Origin: Dokdonella_A sp966248875
GTDB lineage: Bacteria > Pseudomonadota > Gammaproteobacteria > Xanthomonadales > Rhodanobacteraceae
DNA length: 64,000 bases
Assembly (NCBI GenBank): GCA_966248875.1
Contig: CBINBI010000003.1
Coordinates: 1-64,000, forward strand
Direction: 5' to 3'
Of this stretch, positions 32,815-41,173 are shown piece by piece. The first letter of the stretch is position 1, and each line of letters starts with the position of its first letter. The position numbers were made by a program, and so were the translations under genes. Below the pieces are notes generated by a model. The model saw only the letters and a list, made by a program, of their open reading frames with translations, did no database searches and was not told the DNA's origin.

Positions 32815-35148
32815 TCAGCTCCTGTCCTCGGCCGCATTCCTGCCGCGCGCCATCAGGATCGACAGGCAGAAATGGAAACCCACGCCGAGTGCGACGGTGA
32901 GCCCGATCGCGCGCAGCACCGGCAGCGAGGACCACGCTTGCATGCCGAACACGAGCAGCGCGGAGGCGATGCAGACGAGCGTCGCGTGCAGCGTCCGGCG
33001 CGCTTCGGCGACGTCCGCGACGGGACGCTCGAAGAACAGCGCGTAGTGCAGGCCGAGGCCGGCGGCGAGCGTCAGCGCGACCAGGTGGAACAGCGACAGC
33101 GACAGCCCGAACGCACGCTCGACGACCAGCACGAGCAGCGTCGCCAGCGACATCGGCGCGATGACGTGCCAGGCGCGCCGCACGCTGCGCAGCGCGACGA
33201 CGACCGTGAGCGCGAGCAGCGCCAGTGCGATGCCGAGCGCGCGCAGGATGCGTTCGCGATAGGCGACGACGAGCGACTCCGAGGCGGCCTTGAGATCGAG
33301 CACGCGTGCCTGTCCGTGCGTCGATGCGGCGAACGCGGCGAGCGCGCCGGCGTCGTGCACGCCGGACAGCGTCGCGAGCGCGAGCCAGCCGTCGTCCCGC
33401 CGGACGAGCATCGAGGCGAGGCGCGCACCGAGCGGCGAACGCGAGAATTCCTCGGGCGACAGCGGCTTCAGCGTCTTTGCGGTTTCGACGTCGTCGAGAA
33501 ACGGCGTGAAGAGATCGCCGCGGAACGGCAGGTCGCGCGACGCCTCGGCGAGCGCCTGCTCGAGCGTCGCGCGGTCGGGCAGCCTGGCCTGCCGTGCGCG
33601 CTGCGTCGCGATGCTCGGCAGGTAGCGGCTCGGCAGCTCGAAGGCGTCGAGCGCGCCCTGGTCGATCAGTGCGGCGAGACGCGGCTCGATCGACTCGGAG
33701 AACGCGAGCAGCTGCTCGGCGTCCGGCGCCTGCAGCACGAGCAGATAGCGCACGTCCGGCGCGCCGAGCTCGCCGCGAAGTTTCGCGTCGCGCAGCAGGA
33801 GATCTTCGGGCACCGGCGTCAGCGCGGCGAGATCGTTCTCCCACATCGGTCCCGGCGCGCGCCAGAGCACTATCAGCGCGCCGGCCGTCAGCACCCACGG
33901 CAGCCAGGCCGGGCGCGGCACGCGTTCGACGAAAGCCAGCGCCGTGGCGATCCCGCGCGTTCCGGCGGCATCTTGAAAGCGGGCGGGCAGCACACGCGGC
34001 AGGAGGTAACGCGTCGAGAAGCCGGCCACGAGCAGGCCTGTGATCGTGAACACCGCGAGCTGCTTCAGGCCTTCGACGCCGGAGGCGAAGAAGGCGAGAT
34101 ACGCGATCGCCGCCGAGGCGATCGCCGTCGCGAGCAGCGGCCACAGCGCGCGCACGCTGGCCAGCGCATCCTCGCCGGCGCGGCGATGACTGAGTAGCCG
34201 GATCGGATATTCCTGCGCGACGCCGAGCAGCGTGAAGCCGAATGCGAGCGTGATGCCATGCGCCGCGCCGAAGATCCATGCGAGCACGGCAACGCCCGCG
34301 AGCGCGCCGCTCGCGATCGGCAGGGCGGCGAGCAGCAGCAGCGCGGGACTTCGATACGCGAAGAGCAGAAGCAGGATGAAGCCGACGGTGCTCACCGCAC
34401 CGATGCGGTCGGCTTCCCCGCGCGTTCTGGCGCTGATCAGCACGCTGAAGTAGCCGGGCCCGCTGATCGTGAGCCGGGCGTTACCACGATCCGGCAGACG
34501 GTCGAACGCGCCTTGCAGCGCGTCGATTGCCTCGCCCTGCGCCGCGGGATCGAAGCCCGCCCCGCGCGTTTCGGCGAGCAGCAGCGCGGCACCGCGGGAC
34601 GAGAACCAGACGCCGTCGCGCATCGCCGGCGGTTTCGGTGGCGACCAGCGCTCGGCGAGAGCGAGCGTCTCCAGAGTCGGATCGCGCGGCAGCAGCGGTT
34701 TCAGCAATGTGGCCGCCGGCGAGGCCAGATCCTCGATGCGCTGCTGAAGCTGATCGCTGAGAAACGCCGCATCGAACGCGTCGTGATCCAGCGTCGGCGA
34801 CAGGAGATAACGGTACGGCAGCCATGCCGGATCGAGCGCGGCGGGATCGAACGCACCGTTGACGACCTGCTCGAAATGCGCATCGCCGCGCAGCGCGTCG
34901 GCAAGGCCACGGCTGAGCGCAGCCAGCCGCTCGGGCGGCGCGCCCTCGATCGCGAGCAGCAGCAGCCGCGAGCCGGGGCCTTCGCCGATCTGGTCCATCA
35001 GGAGCTTCTGGTCCGGCGTCTCCGGCGGCGGCATGAAGCTGCGCAGGTCCGTGCTGATGCGCAGCGTGCGGATCGCGACGATGCCGAGCGCGGCCAGCGC
35101 GAGCAGCCAGACCAGGACCAGCAGCCAGCGGCGCGGCGCGGCACGCAT
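32815..35148 (-). CDS. MMPL/RND-type exporter of the pigment locus
   Basis: 777 aa. An N-terminal membrane helix (WLLVLVWLLALAALGIVAI) is followed by a large periplasmic domain, then a block of five helices (about 240-400). A second periplasmic domain and a second helix block (about 640-770) follow, giving the duplicated MMPL layout. The sequence RISTDLRSFMPPPETPDQKLLMDQ is typical of MMPL proteins found in aryl-polyene/xanthomonadin clusters, where they are thought to move the lipidic pigment to the outer membrane. It is sandwiched between a LolA-like and a dehydratase gene with two-base gaps. Confidence 0.88.
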   Translation of the reverse strand: MRAAPRRWLLVLVWLLALAALGIVAIRTLRISTDLRSFMPPPETPDQKLLMDQIGEGPGSRLLLLAIEGAPPERLAALSRGLADALRGDAHFEQVVNGAFDPAALDPAWLPYRYLLSPTLDHDAFDAAFLSDQLQQRIEDLASPAATLLKPLLPRDPTLETLALAERWSPPKPPAMRDGVWFSSRGAALLLAETRGAGFDPAAQGEAIDALQGAFDRLPDRGNARLTISGPGYFSVLISARTRGEADRIGAVSTVGFILLLLFAYRSPALLLLAALPIASGALAGVAVLAWIFGAAHGITLAFGFTLLGVAQEYPIRLLSHRRAGEDALASVRALWPLLATAIASAAIAYLAFFASGVEGLKQLAVFTITGLLVAGFSTRYLLPRVLPARFQDAAGTRGIATALAFVERVPRPAWLPWVLTAGALIVLWRAPGPMWENDLAALTPVPEDLLLRDAKLRGELGAPDVRYLLVLQAPDAEQLLAFSESIEPRLAALIDQGALDAFELPSRYLPSIATQRARQARLPDRATLEQALAEASRDLPFRGDLFTPFLDDVETAKTLKPLSPEEFSRSPLGARLASMLVRRDDGWLALATLSGVHDAGALAAFAASTHGQARVLDLKAASESLVVAYRERILRALGIALALLALTVVVALRSVRRAWHVIAPMSLATLLVLVVERAFGLSLSLFHLVALTLAAGLGLHYALFFERPVADVAEARRTLHATLVCIASALLVFGMQAWSSLPVLRAIGLTVALGVGFHFCLSILMARGRNAAEDRS

Positions 35149-35150
35149 CG

Positions 35151-35828
35151 TCAGCGTGCGTCGATGCCGCGGCAGAGCGCGTCGATCATCGGCGGTGTCG
35201 GCCGCGTCGGCAGCTTCGCGTCGGCCAGCGATTCGACCAGCAGCACGTTGACGTCACCGTCGGCTTCACGTGTATGAAAGCAGCGGGCCGACGTGCCGGC
35301 GCCGTCGACTTCGAGTGCCGTCACGCGCCGCGCGAGTCGCGCATCGCGCGGTGTCAGCTTGAGATGCCATGCGCTCATGCTGCCTCTCGCTGCGAGATCG
35401 AAATCGCGCTGCAGGGCCTCGGCATCGCCGCCCAGCAGCGCCGCGAAGCCGCGCAGGAAGCCCTCCAGCTCGGGCGCCTGGCTCAGCGAGAACGTGCGCG
35501 ACGGACGATCACCGCGCTGCACGGACGCTTCGCCGCCTTCGATCTTCATGCGCTCGCGATACGGAGCCGTGACGGTGCGCGAGAGCTTGCCGGGCCCGTC
35601 GTACTCGAGCTCGCCGTGCAGGATCAGCGGCCGCTCGAGCAGTCCCGAGAAGCGCACTTCGGTGAACGCAGTGCGCGCCGGCGGCGTGCGCTTCATGCCG
35701 GCGACGATCGCGTGCGCGTCGGGTCCCGCGTCGGCCGCGTCAGGCGCCGCGCGAGACCGGACCGGACAGATCGCGCCCGCGAGCGACAGGCTCGTCGCCG
35801 CCAGCAGCTTCGGGATTCCAGAAATCAT
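35151..35828 (-). CDS. LolA-like outer-membrane lipoprotein carrier homologue
   Basis: 225 aa with a signal peptide (MISGIPKLLAATSLSLAGA...SRAA). The body has a LolA-like pattern: FTEVRFSGLLERPLILHGELEYDGPGKLSRTV and later strands. Such proteins accompany MMPL exporters in aryl-polyene clusters and probably chaperone the hydrophobic product across the periplasm. Its start codon lies 89 bases inside the upstream acyltransferase gene in a different frame. An internal start would lose the signal peptide, so the long overlap is probably real. Confidence 0.83.
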   Translation of the reverse strand: MISGIPKLLAATSLSLAGAICPVRSRAAPDAADAGPDAHAIVAGMKRTPPARTAFTEVRFSGLLERPLILHGELEYDGPGKLSRTVTAPYRERMKIEGGEASVQRGDRPSRTFSLSQAPELEGFLRGFAALLGGDAEALQRDFDLAARGSMSAWHLKLTPRDARLARRVTALEVDGAGTSARCFHTREADGDVNVLLVESLADAKLPTRPTPPMIDALCRGIDAR

Positions 35829-36711
35829 GCCAGTTGAACCAGTTGTAGGGGTCCTCGCGGACGTAATGTTCCAGCCGGGCGGCGTAGCGTTGCACGACGG
35901 CGTGCAACTCCTCGGCGCGCGCGCGGCGCGGCAACGTCAGCTCGTCCGCGAACGGCTCGAAGTGGAGATCGTAGCGGTTGCCGCCGCGGTAAAGTCCGAA
36001 GCAGAGCACCACCGGCACCTTGAGCAGCGCGCCGATCTGGAACGGCGCCGCGGGAAACGGCGCCGGCGTGCCCATGAACTCGACGGACACCGTCGCCTCG
36101 CCGACGCGGGCGCGATCGGCGAGCAGCGTCACCAGCGCACCTTCGTGCACCGCCTCGCTCAGTGCGAGGACGATCTCGGCGCCGGGCCGCGAGGCATCGA
36201 TCACGTTGCGCGCGACCTCCGGGTTCAGCGCGTGCAGGAGCTCGGTCAGCGCGGGCGTCTTCTGCATGTCGAGCACGGCGCAGACCTTCACGTCCGGACG
36301 CCCGACCGCGAGCACACGCAGCACTTCGAAGCTGCCGAAGTGCGCGCCGAGCAGCAGCACGCCGCGATGCGGCTGCATGCGCGAGGTCAGCTCTTCGAGG
36401 CCGTGCACCCGCACGTCGAAACGCGCATAGCGGTCGGCGAGCAGGAACACGCGGTCGAGGATCGTCGACGCGAAGCAGTGGATGTGGCGCATCACCTGCC
36501 ACGCGGTCGCCCTGCGGCCAAACGCGCGCGCCAGGAACGCATACGACACGCGGCGCTCGTAGCCGCGCCGGAAGTAGAAATACAGCGTGATCGGATACAG
36601 GAACGCGCGCGCGAAGCCGCGCCCGAACGTGAGCCCGATCGTGCGGATCAGCCAGAGCGCGACGCGGCCGCCGCCTTCGGGACGCTCGCTCCAGTGCTCG
36701 CTGCGGCTCAT
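35740..36711 (-). CDS. LpxL/HtrB-family acyltransferase of the pigment locus
   Basis: 323 aa. Lipid A biosynthesis acyltransferase-type domain; the HX4E catalytic motif is GAHFGSFEVLR (H124, E129). A membrane-proximal N-terminus (ALWLIRTIGLTFGRGF) and the C-terminal YNWFNWHDFWNP typify the group found in aryl-polyene clusters, predicted to esterify the polyene or its lipid carrier. The start overlaps the upstream dehydratase stop by four bases (ATGA); the 3' end overlaps the LolA-like gene by 89 bases. Confidence 0.88.
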   Translation of the reverse strand: MSRSEHWSERPEGGGRVALWLIRTIGLTFGRGFARAFLYPITLYFYFRRGYERRVSYAFLARAFGRRATAWQVMRHIHCFASTILDRVFLLADRYARFDVRVHGLEELTSRMQPHRGVLLLGAHFGSFEVLRVLAVGRPDVKVCAVLDMQKTPALTELLHALNPEVARNVIDASRPGAEIVLALSEAVHEGALVTLLADRARVGEATVSVEFMGTPAPFPAAPFQIGALLKVPVVLCFGLYRGGNRYDLHFEPFADELTLPRRARAEELHAVVQRYAARLEHYVREDPYNWFNWHDFWNPEAAGGDEPVARGRDLSGPVSRGA

Positions 36712-37001
36712 GCGAGCCTGCCCTCGCCGCGCAGGATCGGCGATGCATCGCGATCGACGCGGAAGCGCACGCGCTCGCCGTCGCGCACGACGTGCAGCTC
36801 GGCATCTTCATCGGGACGGAGCGGCGCGAGAAACTTGACGGCGTCGATGCACGAGAGCCGTCCTGCGCCGGCGCGTTCGATCGCCGCCGCGATCCGGTCG
36901 AGCAGCACGACGCCCGGCACCACGGGATTGCCCGGAAAGTGCCCGGGCAGCGCCGGATGGGCCGATGGAATGCGCAGCGGCTCGCGGATGTCCTTCGTCA
37001 T
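36708..37001 (-). CDS. ApeI-like beta-hydroxyacyl-ACP dehydratase
   Basis: 97 aa. Single hotdog domain with the FabA/FabZ-type active-site segment HPALPGHFPGNPVVPGVVLLD. Short dehydratases of this kind (ApeI, COG0764) pair with ApeP in aryl-polyene synthesis. The ATG overlaps the upstream stop and its stop overlaps the downstream ATG, both by four bases, so the operon is tightly coupled. Confidence 0.87.
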   Translation of the reverse strand: MTKDIREPLRIPSAHPALPGHFPGNPVVPGVVLLDRIAAAIERAGAGRLSCIDAVKFLAPLRPDEDAELHVVRDGERVRFRVDRDASPILRGEGRLA

Positions 37002-37726
37002 GGGCCGGAGCGTACCGGGCCGTCGCTCATGACGCTGCGCACGAGCGCGGGCCAGCGCCGCGCCAGCATCGCGACGAACACCGGCAGCGGCGCGTGCGGA
37101 ATGTGCCTGAGATACCAGCGCCGCCAGGCGTACTCGAGCACGATGAAGGCGAGCACGACGGTGTAGCTGCCGAGGTGCAGATACCAGCGCCAGCCGCGGC
37201 CGGTGATTTCGAACGGAGGCGCGATGCCGAAACTCGCGAGCAGGCCGCCGGGCACGGCGCAGACGATCAGCAGCGTGAGCAGTGTCGCCTGCAATGCGAG
37301 CAGCAGCGCCCACGCGAAGGTCAGGCCGCGCGCATAGGCGGCAACGCCAGGCAGGCGCAGCCGCGCCGGTGTTTCGAGAGCGGCGATCACGCGCGCGATC
37401 AGCGGCTCGCTGCCGCGCGCGAGCGTGCGCGCGAACAGGACGCAAAGCGCCGCGTTGACCATGACCGGCATGAAATCGAGGGCGACCTCGCCGCGCCCGG
37501 TGAGCGCGAGCAGCGCGACACCGAGCGCCGCGACTGCCCAGAGCGCGCCCGCGATCGCGCTGCGTCGGCGCAGCGCCGGCCAGAGCAGCAGGCTGACCAG
37601 CATCAGCGCGGCGAGCTCTTCGAGCCAGGCACGGCCGCTCGCGAACGCCGCGAAGAGCACGACGGCGTAGACGGCGAAGGCGATGGTGCCGCGACCTGGA
37701 TGGCGCGCCGGGTCCGAGGGAGGCAT
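36998..37726 (-). CDS. Polytopic membrane protein of the aryl-polyene locus (COG4648-like)
   Basis: 242 aa from the ATG at 37726 (MPPSDPARHPGRG), the first gene of the minus-strand operon. At least six membrane helices are visible, for example TIAFAVYAVVLFAAFA, LAALMLVSLLLWPAL, AIAGALWAVAALGVALLAL and YTVVLAFIVLEYAW, with a basic C-terminus. Similar membrane proteins are routinely found in aryl-polyene clusters, but their role is not known. The name rests on context and pattern. Confidence 0.75.
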   Translation of the reverse strand: MPPSDPARHPGRGTIAFAVYAVVLFAAFASGRAWLEELAALMLVSLLLWPALRRRSAIAGALWAVAALGVALLALTGRGEVALDFMPVMVNAALCVLFARTLARGSEPLIARVIAALETPARLRLPGVAAYARGLTFAWALLLALQATLLTLLIVCAVPGGLLASFGIAPPFEITGRGWRWYLHLGSYTVVLAFIVLEYAWRRWYLRHIPHAPLPVFVAMLARRWPALVRSVMSDGPVRSGP

Positions 37727-37833
37727 GGGCAGGATCGCAGACACGAAGGGGCACGCGCGAGAGGCTGAGCAGCGTGGAACGCGGCGCGACTGTAACATAG
37801 CGAGCCCGCATCCCGACCCGCCGCGAGGGCAGC

Positions 37834-39165
37834 ATGGCCGAGGCCGACGATTCTTTCGACTGCGACGTGCTGGTCGTCGGTGGGGGCCCTTCCGGCTCGA
37901 CCACCGCGACCCTGCTGCGCCGCCGCGGATATCGCGTCATACAGCTCGAGAAGGATCGCCATCCGCGCTTTCACATCGGCGAATCGCTGCTGCCCTGCAA
38001 CCTGCCGATCATGGAAGAGCTCGGCGTCCTCGAGAAGGTGCGCGCGCTCGGCGTGCTCAAGCTCGGCGCTGATTTTCCGTCGGGCGGCGCCGGCGGCTAC
38101 CAGACGTTCCATTTCCGCCGCGCGCTCGGCGATTCGCCGCCGCACGCGTTCCAGGTCAAGCGCGAGGAGTTCGACCAGATGCTGTTCGAGCATGCGCGCG
38201 AGAACGGTGTCGATGCGCGCGAAGGCGTCAAGGTGGAACGCGTGGACATCGAAGGCGTCGGCAGCATCAGCGCGAGCGCGAAAGATGCCGACGGCAACGC
38301 GCTCACGATTCGCGCGCGCTATTTCGTCGACGCGAGCGGCCGCGACACGCTGCTCGGCAATGCGCTGAAGATCAAGCGCAGGAACGACCAGCACCAGAGC
38401 GCAGCGATCTTCGCTCACTTCCGCGGCGTGGCACACCGGCAGGGCGAGGACGCCGGCAACATCAGCATCTACAATTTCGAATACGGCTGGTGCTGGTTCA
38501 TTCCGTTGCGCGACGGCATCATGAGTGTCGGCTGCGTGTGCTGGCCGGAGTATCTCAAGACGCGCCGCGGCCGCAACGAGGCGTTCCTGCTCGATACGCT
38601 GAAGATGATGCCGGACGCCTGGGCGCGCATGGCGGGCGCCGAAATGGTGTCCGAGGTACGCGTGACCGGAAACTATTCGTACTCCTGCTCGCGCATGGCG
38701 GGACCGGGCTGGGTCATGGTCGGCGACGCTTACGCGTTCGTCGATCCCGTGTTCTCCTCGGGCGTCTATCTCGCGATGCACAGCGGCAAGCAGGCCGCGG
38801 CGCTGATCGACGCGGTGCTGCGCGATCCCTCGCGCGAAGCGGCGCTGCAGGCCTCCTTCGCCAAGCGCATCCGACGCGGCGTGCGCGTGTTCTCGTGGTT
38901 CATCTACCGCTTCAACTCGCCGGTCATGCGCGGCCTGTTCGCCAGCCCGCGCAACATCTGGCGCGTCGAGGACGGCGTGATCTCGATGCTGGCCGGCGAT
39001 GTGTTCGACAGCCCGAAGGTCCTTAGGCGGCTGCACTTCTTCAAGCTGATCTACGCGATCGGCGGGCTGCTCAGCCTGCCGCGCTTTCTCGTCGATCTCG
39101 CGAACCGGCGGCGGCAGGCGCGATACGCGTTCAGCGGCGGGAACACGCCGGTGGATCCGGCGTGA
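37834..39165 (+). CDS. FAD-dependent oxidoreductase, flavin halogenase-like (pigment locus)
   Basis: 443 aa. The FAD-binding dinucleotide fold is VLVVGGGPSGSTTATLLRRRG (residues 12-32). Next come the ESLLPCNLP segment and the flavin halogenase-type GWCWFIPL (W-x-W-x-I-P pattern), then MVGDAYAFVDPVFSSGV for the ribityl-binding region. In Xanthomonas, a halogenase-like flavoprotein of the pigment locus is held responsible for bromination/modification of xanthomonadin. Halogenation versus plain oxidation cannot be decided here. Divergent from the minus-strand operon across a 107-base gap. Confidence 0.88.
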   Translation: MAEADDSFDCDVLVVGGGPSGSTTATLLRRRGYRVIQLEKDRHPRFHIGESLLPCNLPIMEELGVLEKVRALGVLKLGADFPSGGAGGYQTFHFRRALGDSPPHAFQVKREEFDQMLFEHARENGVDAREGVKVERVDIEGVGSISASAKDADGNALTIRARYFVDASGRDTLLGNALKIKRRNDQHQSAAIFAHFRGVAHRQGEDAGNISIYNFEYGWCWFIPLRDGIMSVGCVCWPEYLKTRRGRNEAFLLDTLKMMPDAWARMAGAEMVSEVRVTGNYSYSCSRMAGPGWVMVGDAYAFVDPVFSSGVYLAMHSGKQAAALIDAVLRDPSREAALQASFAKRIRRGVRVFSWFIYRFNSPVMRGLFASPRNIWRVEDGVISMLAGDVFDSPKVLRRLHFFKLIYAIGGLLSLPRFLVDLANRRRQARYAFSGGNTPVDPA

Positions 39166-39239
39166 GCTTCGCGAGCGGGGAGACGGCAGCGCTCGGAAGT
39201 TTCGCGCGTCGCGAGGGTACCGTGCTCCGCGGACGCGCG

Positions 39240-39521
39240 TCAGGCCGCGCGATTCTTCTGGATGTGCTCCGCCAGCGAGCGCAGGCTGGCGAAGATGCGC
39301 TTGTTATCCGGATTGTCCGAGCGGAGCTGGAAGCCGTAGCGCTTCGACACCGCGAGCGCGAGCTCCAGCGCGTCGATCGAGTCGAGCCCGAGCTCGCCTC
39401 CAAACAGGGCGGCGTCGGGATCGATCGCCTCGGGCTTGATCCAGTCGATGTTCAGGCTCTCGACGATGAGCTCGGCGAGCTCGTGCTCGGCCGGCGTTTG
39501 AGCAGCGGCGGGCGTATCCAT
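39240..39521 (-). CDS. Acyl carrier protein (XanC-like) of the pigment locus
   Basis: 93 aa. The phosphopantetheine site is LGLDSIDALE with S48. The preceding helix I (ELAELIVESLNIDWIKPEAID) and the length fit a dedicated ACP. In Xanthomonas the ACP XanC carries the hydroxybenzoyl starter for xanthomonadin. The gene lies between the convergent FAD enzyme and the divergent chorismatase, alone on its strand. Confidence 0.9.
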   Translation of the reverse strand: MDTPAAAQTPAEHELAELIVESLNIDWIKPEAIDPDAALFGGELGLDSIDALELALAVSKRYGFQLRSDNPDNKRIFASLRSLAEHIQKNRAA

Positions 39522-39591
39522 CAGAGGACGACCTCGACTCCACTTCGGATGGAAAAAAGGCCGCGCAGTGTATCATCCGCGCGGCCCGCGC

Positions 39592-40617
39592 ATGTCGCGC
39601 GCGTCATCGTGTGAGACCGTGTCCCAGCTTTCAGCCAGCCGCGTGATCCCCGAGCCCTCCGCCACGTTGCCGCCCTTGCGGATCGGCTACGAGCGCGCGT
39701 CCGCGTCCGCGGCGCTGGCGGACACCGGTGCGCTCGCGGTCATCGGATTCGGCAGCGCGCCCGTGCCCGCCGACCCGCGCGCGCTGCGTGTCGGGCTCGA
39801 GATCATCGGCGAGCCGGTGGTTGAAGTCTGGCGCGCGTGCGCCGCCGTCCGCAGCGGACATCATGGCCGCGTGCGCTGGAGCAGCGACGGCCACTACGGG
39901 TTCTTCGCGATCGAAATCGAGGAGCCCGTGCGCGACGACGGCATCGTGGCTGCCGCCGAGGACGCCTACCGCGAGCTGATCGCGTCGATTCACGCGAGCG
40001 CGACGCCGCACGTCCTGCGTCTGTGGAACTACTTCGATGCAATCAATCTCGGCGACGGGGACGACGAGCGCTATCGCCGTTTCTGCGTCGGCCGCGCGCG
40101 CGGCATGGCCGCAGCCTGGCAGGACCGCTACCCCGCAGCGACAGCGATCGGCCGGCGCGACGGCGTGCGCGTGCTGCAGGTCTACGCACTGGCCGCGCGC
40201 ATCGCGGGAATGCCAGTCGAGAATCCGCGCCAGGTCAACGCCTGGCTCTATCCGCGCCAGTACGGTCCCACGCCGCCGACGTTCGCGCGTGGCATGACGA
40301 CGGCGGCGGATCAGCTGCTGATTTCCGGCACTGCGGCCGTGGTCGGCTCGATGTCGCGCCACGAGGACGACGTCGCCGCCCAGCTCGACGAGACGCTGAC
40401 GAACATCGCAAGCCTCGTTGCAACCGCAGGCGTCGGTTCTGCCGCGGGGCCTGGCGCGAGCACCGTGCTGAAGGCCTACGTGCGCGAGCGGGCCGACGCT
40501 GCGCTCGTGGCGGAGAAGCTGCGCCGCAAGCTCGGCGATATCGGCGGGCTCCTCATCCTGCACGGCGACGTCTGCCGCCGCGAGCTTCTCGTCGAGATCG
40601 ACGGGCTGCACTCCTGA
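39592..40617 (+). CDS. xanB2: XanB2-like chorismatase (FkbO/Hyg5 family)
   Basis: 341 aa from the ATG at 39592; the GTG at 39619 is an alternative and would leave a leader behind a -10-like TATCAT at 39571. The RidA-like chorismatase fold is shown by LRLWNYFDAINLG, RRFCVGRARGMA, NPRQVNAWLYPRQYGPTPPTFARG and ISGTAAVVGSMSRHEDD. In Xanthomonas XanB2 converts chorismate to 3- and 4-hydroxybenzoate, feeding the pigment, coenzyme Q and the diffusible-factor signal. The start, regulation and product ratio are not readable. Confidence 0.92.
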   Translation: MSRASSCETVSQLSASRVIPEPSATLPPLRIGYERASASAALADTGALAVIGFGSAPVPADPRALRVGLEIIGEPVVEVWRACAAVRSGHHGRVRWSSDGHYGFFAIEIEEPVRDDGIVAAAEDAYRELIASIHASATPHVLRLWNYFDAINLGDGDDERYRRFCVGRARGMAAAWQDRYPAATAIGRRDGVRVLQVYALAARIAGMPVENPRQVNAWLYPRQYGPTPPTFARGMTTAADQLLISGTAAVVGSMSRHEDDVAAQLDETLTNIASLVATAGVGSAAGPGASTVLKAYVRERADAALVAEKLRRKLGDIGGLLILHGDVCRRELLVEIDGLHS

Positions 40618-40633
40618 CGGGACAGCGCACCGT

Positions 40634-41173
40634 TCAGTCGATGGCGCCGGTGCGATTGAACAGCGATTCCGCGGAGTACGAGCGAGGCCTGGCTTCGCGG
40701 AGCCCCCGTGCCCAGTCGACGAGGTCGCTCTGCAGCATGACCAGCGTGCGGCCCGATGCCTGCGTGTTGGCGCCGAGCGACGCGGCGATGCGCGCGCGCA
40801 GCGCGGCGTCGTCATCGAGCCGGCGCAGCCGATCGACCGACTGCAGTGCCGGCGCGAGCGCGACCTGGCCGCCGTCGCGGCCGATGATGAGGATGCGCAG
40901 CGGCGCCGCGGTGCCTTCGAGACTCGCGATGATCGGCATGATGTCCGCGTCCCCGAGCATCGCCGCCGTTCGCACGGCGAACGCGACGACGGGCAGAGCC
41001 GGGGTGGCGCGCAGGTCGAGCGGAACGCCGGCACTCCTGGCGATCGGCAGACGGCGGTCGAACCACACGACGTCGGCCGCGCCCGAGCTTCCTTCGACAT
41101 CGTGCGAGACGTCGAAATCGAGCTCGGTGCCGAGCCGGCCGAGCAGGTCGATTATCGTCCTCAGGACGCTCAT
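40634..41173 (-). CDS. Conserved-looking protein of unknown function
   Basis: 179 aa; family not recognised. GAGGACC precedes the ATG, and the start overlaps the upstream membrane-protein stop by four bases, which supports a real coupled gene. The N-terminus (MSVLRTIIDLLGRLGTELDFDV) then ADVVWFDRRLPIA and LPVVAFAVR loosely recalls a PD-(D/E)xK-like core, but the catalytic E-x-K is not visible. The middle part IGRDGGQVALAPALQSVDRLRRL is helical. It converges on the chorismatase gene with a 16-base gap. Confidence 0.75.
   Translation of the reverse strand: MSVLRTIIDLLGRLGTELDFDVSHDVEGSSGAADVVWFDRRLPIARSAGVPLDLRATPALPVVAFAVRTAAMLGDADIMPIIASLEGTAAPLRILIIGRDGGQVALAPALQSVDRLRRLDDDAALRARIAASLGANTQASGRTLVMLQSDLVDWARGLREARPRSYSAESLFNRTGAID

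Noticed and set aside
34258..35277. Plus-strand frame opposite the MMPL gene
   Set aside because: Repeated RR/RA/RER composition and position opposite a real membrane exporter mark it as a shadow.
39240..40617. Chorismatase read as an aromatic amine dioxygenase or RidA protein
   Set aside because: The specific LRLWNYF, NAWLYPRQYGPTPPTFARG and SGTAAVVG segments and the ACP/pigment context fit the FkbO/Hyg5/XanB2 family better.
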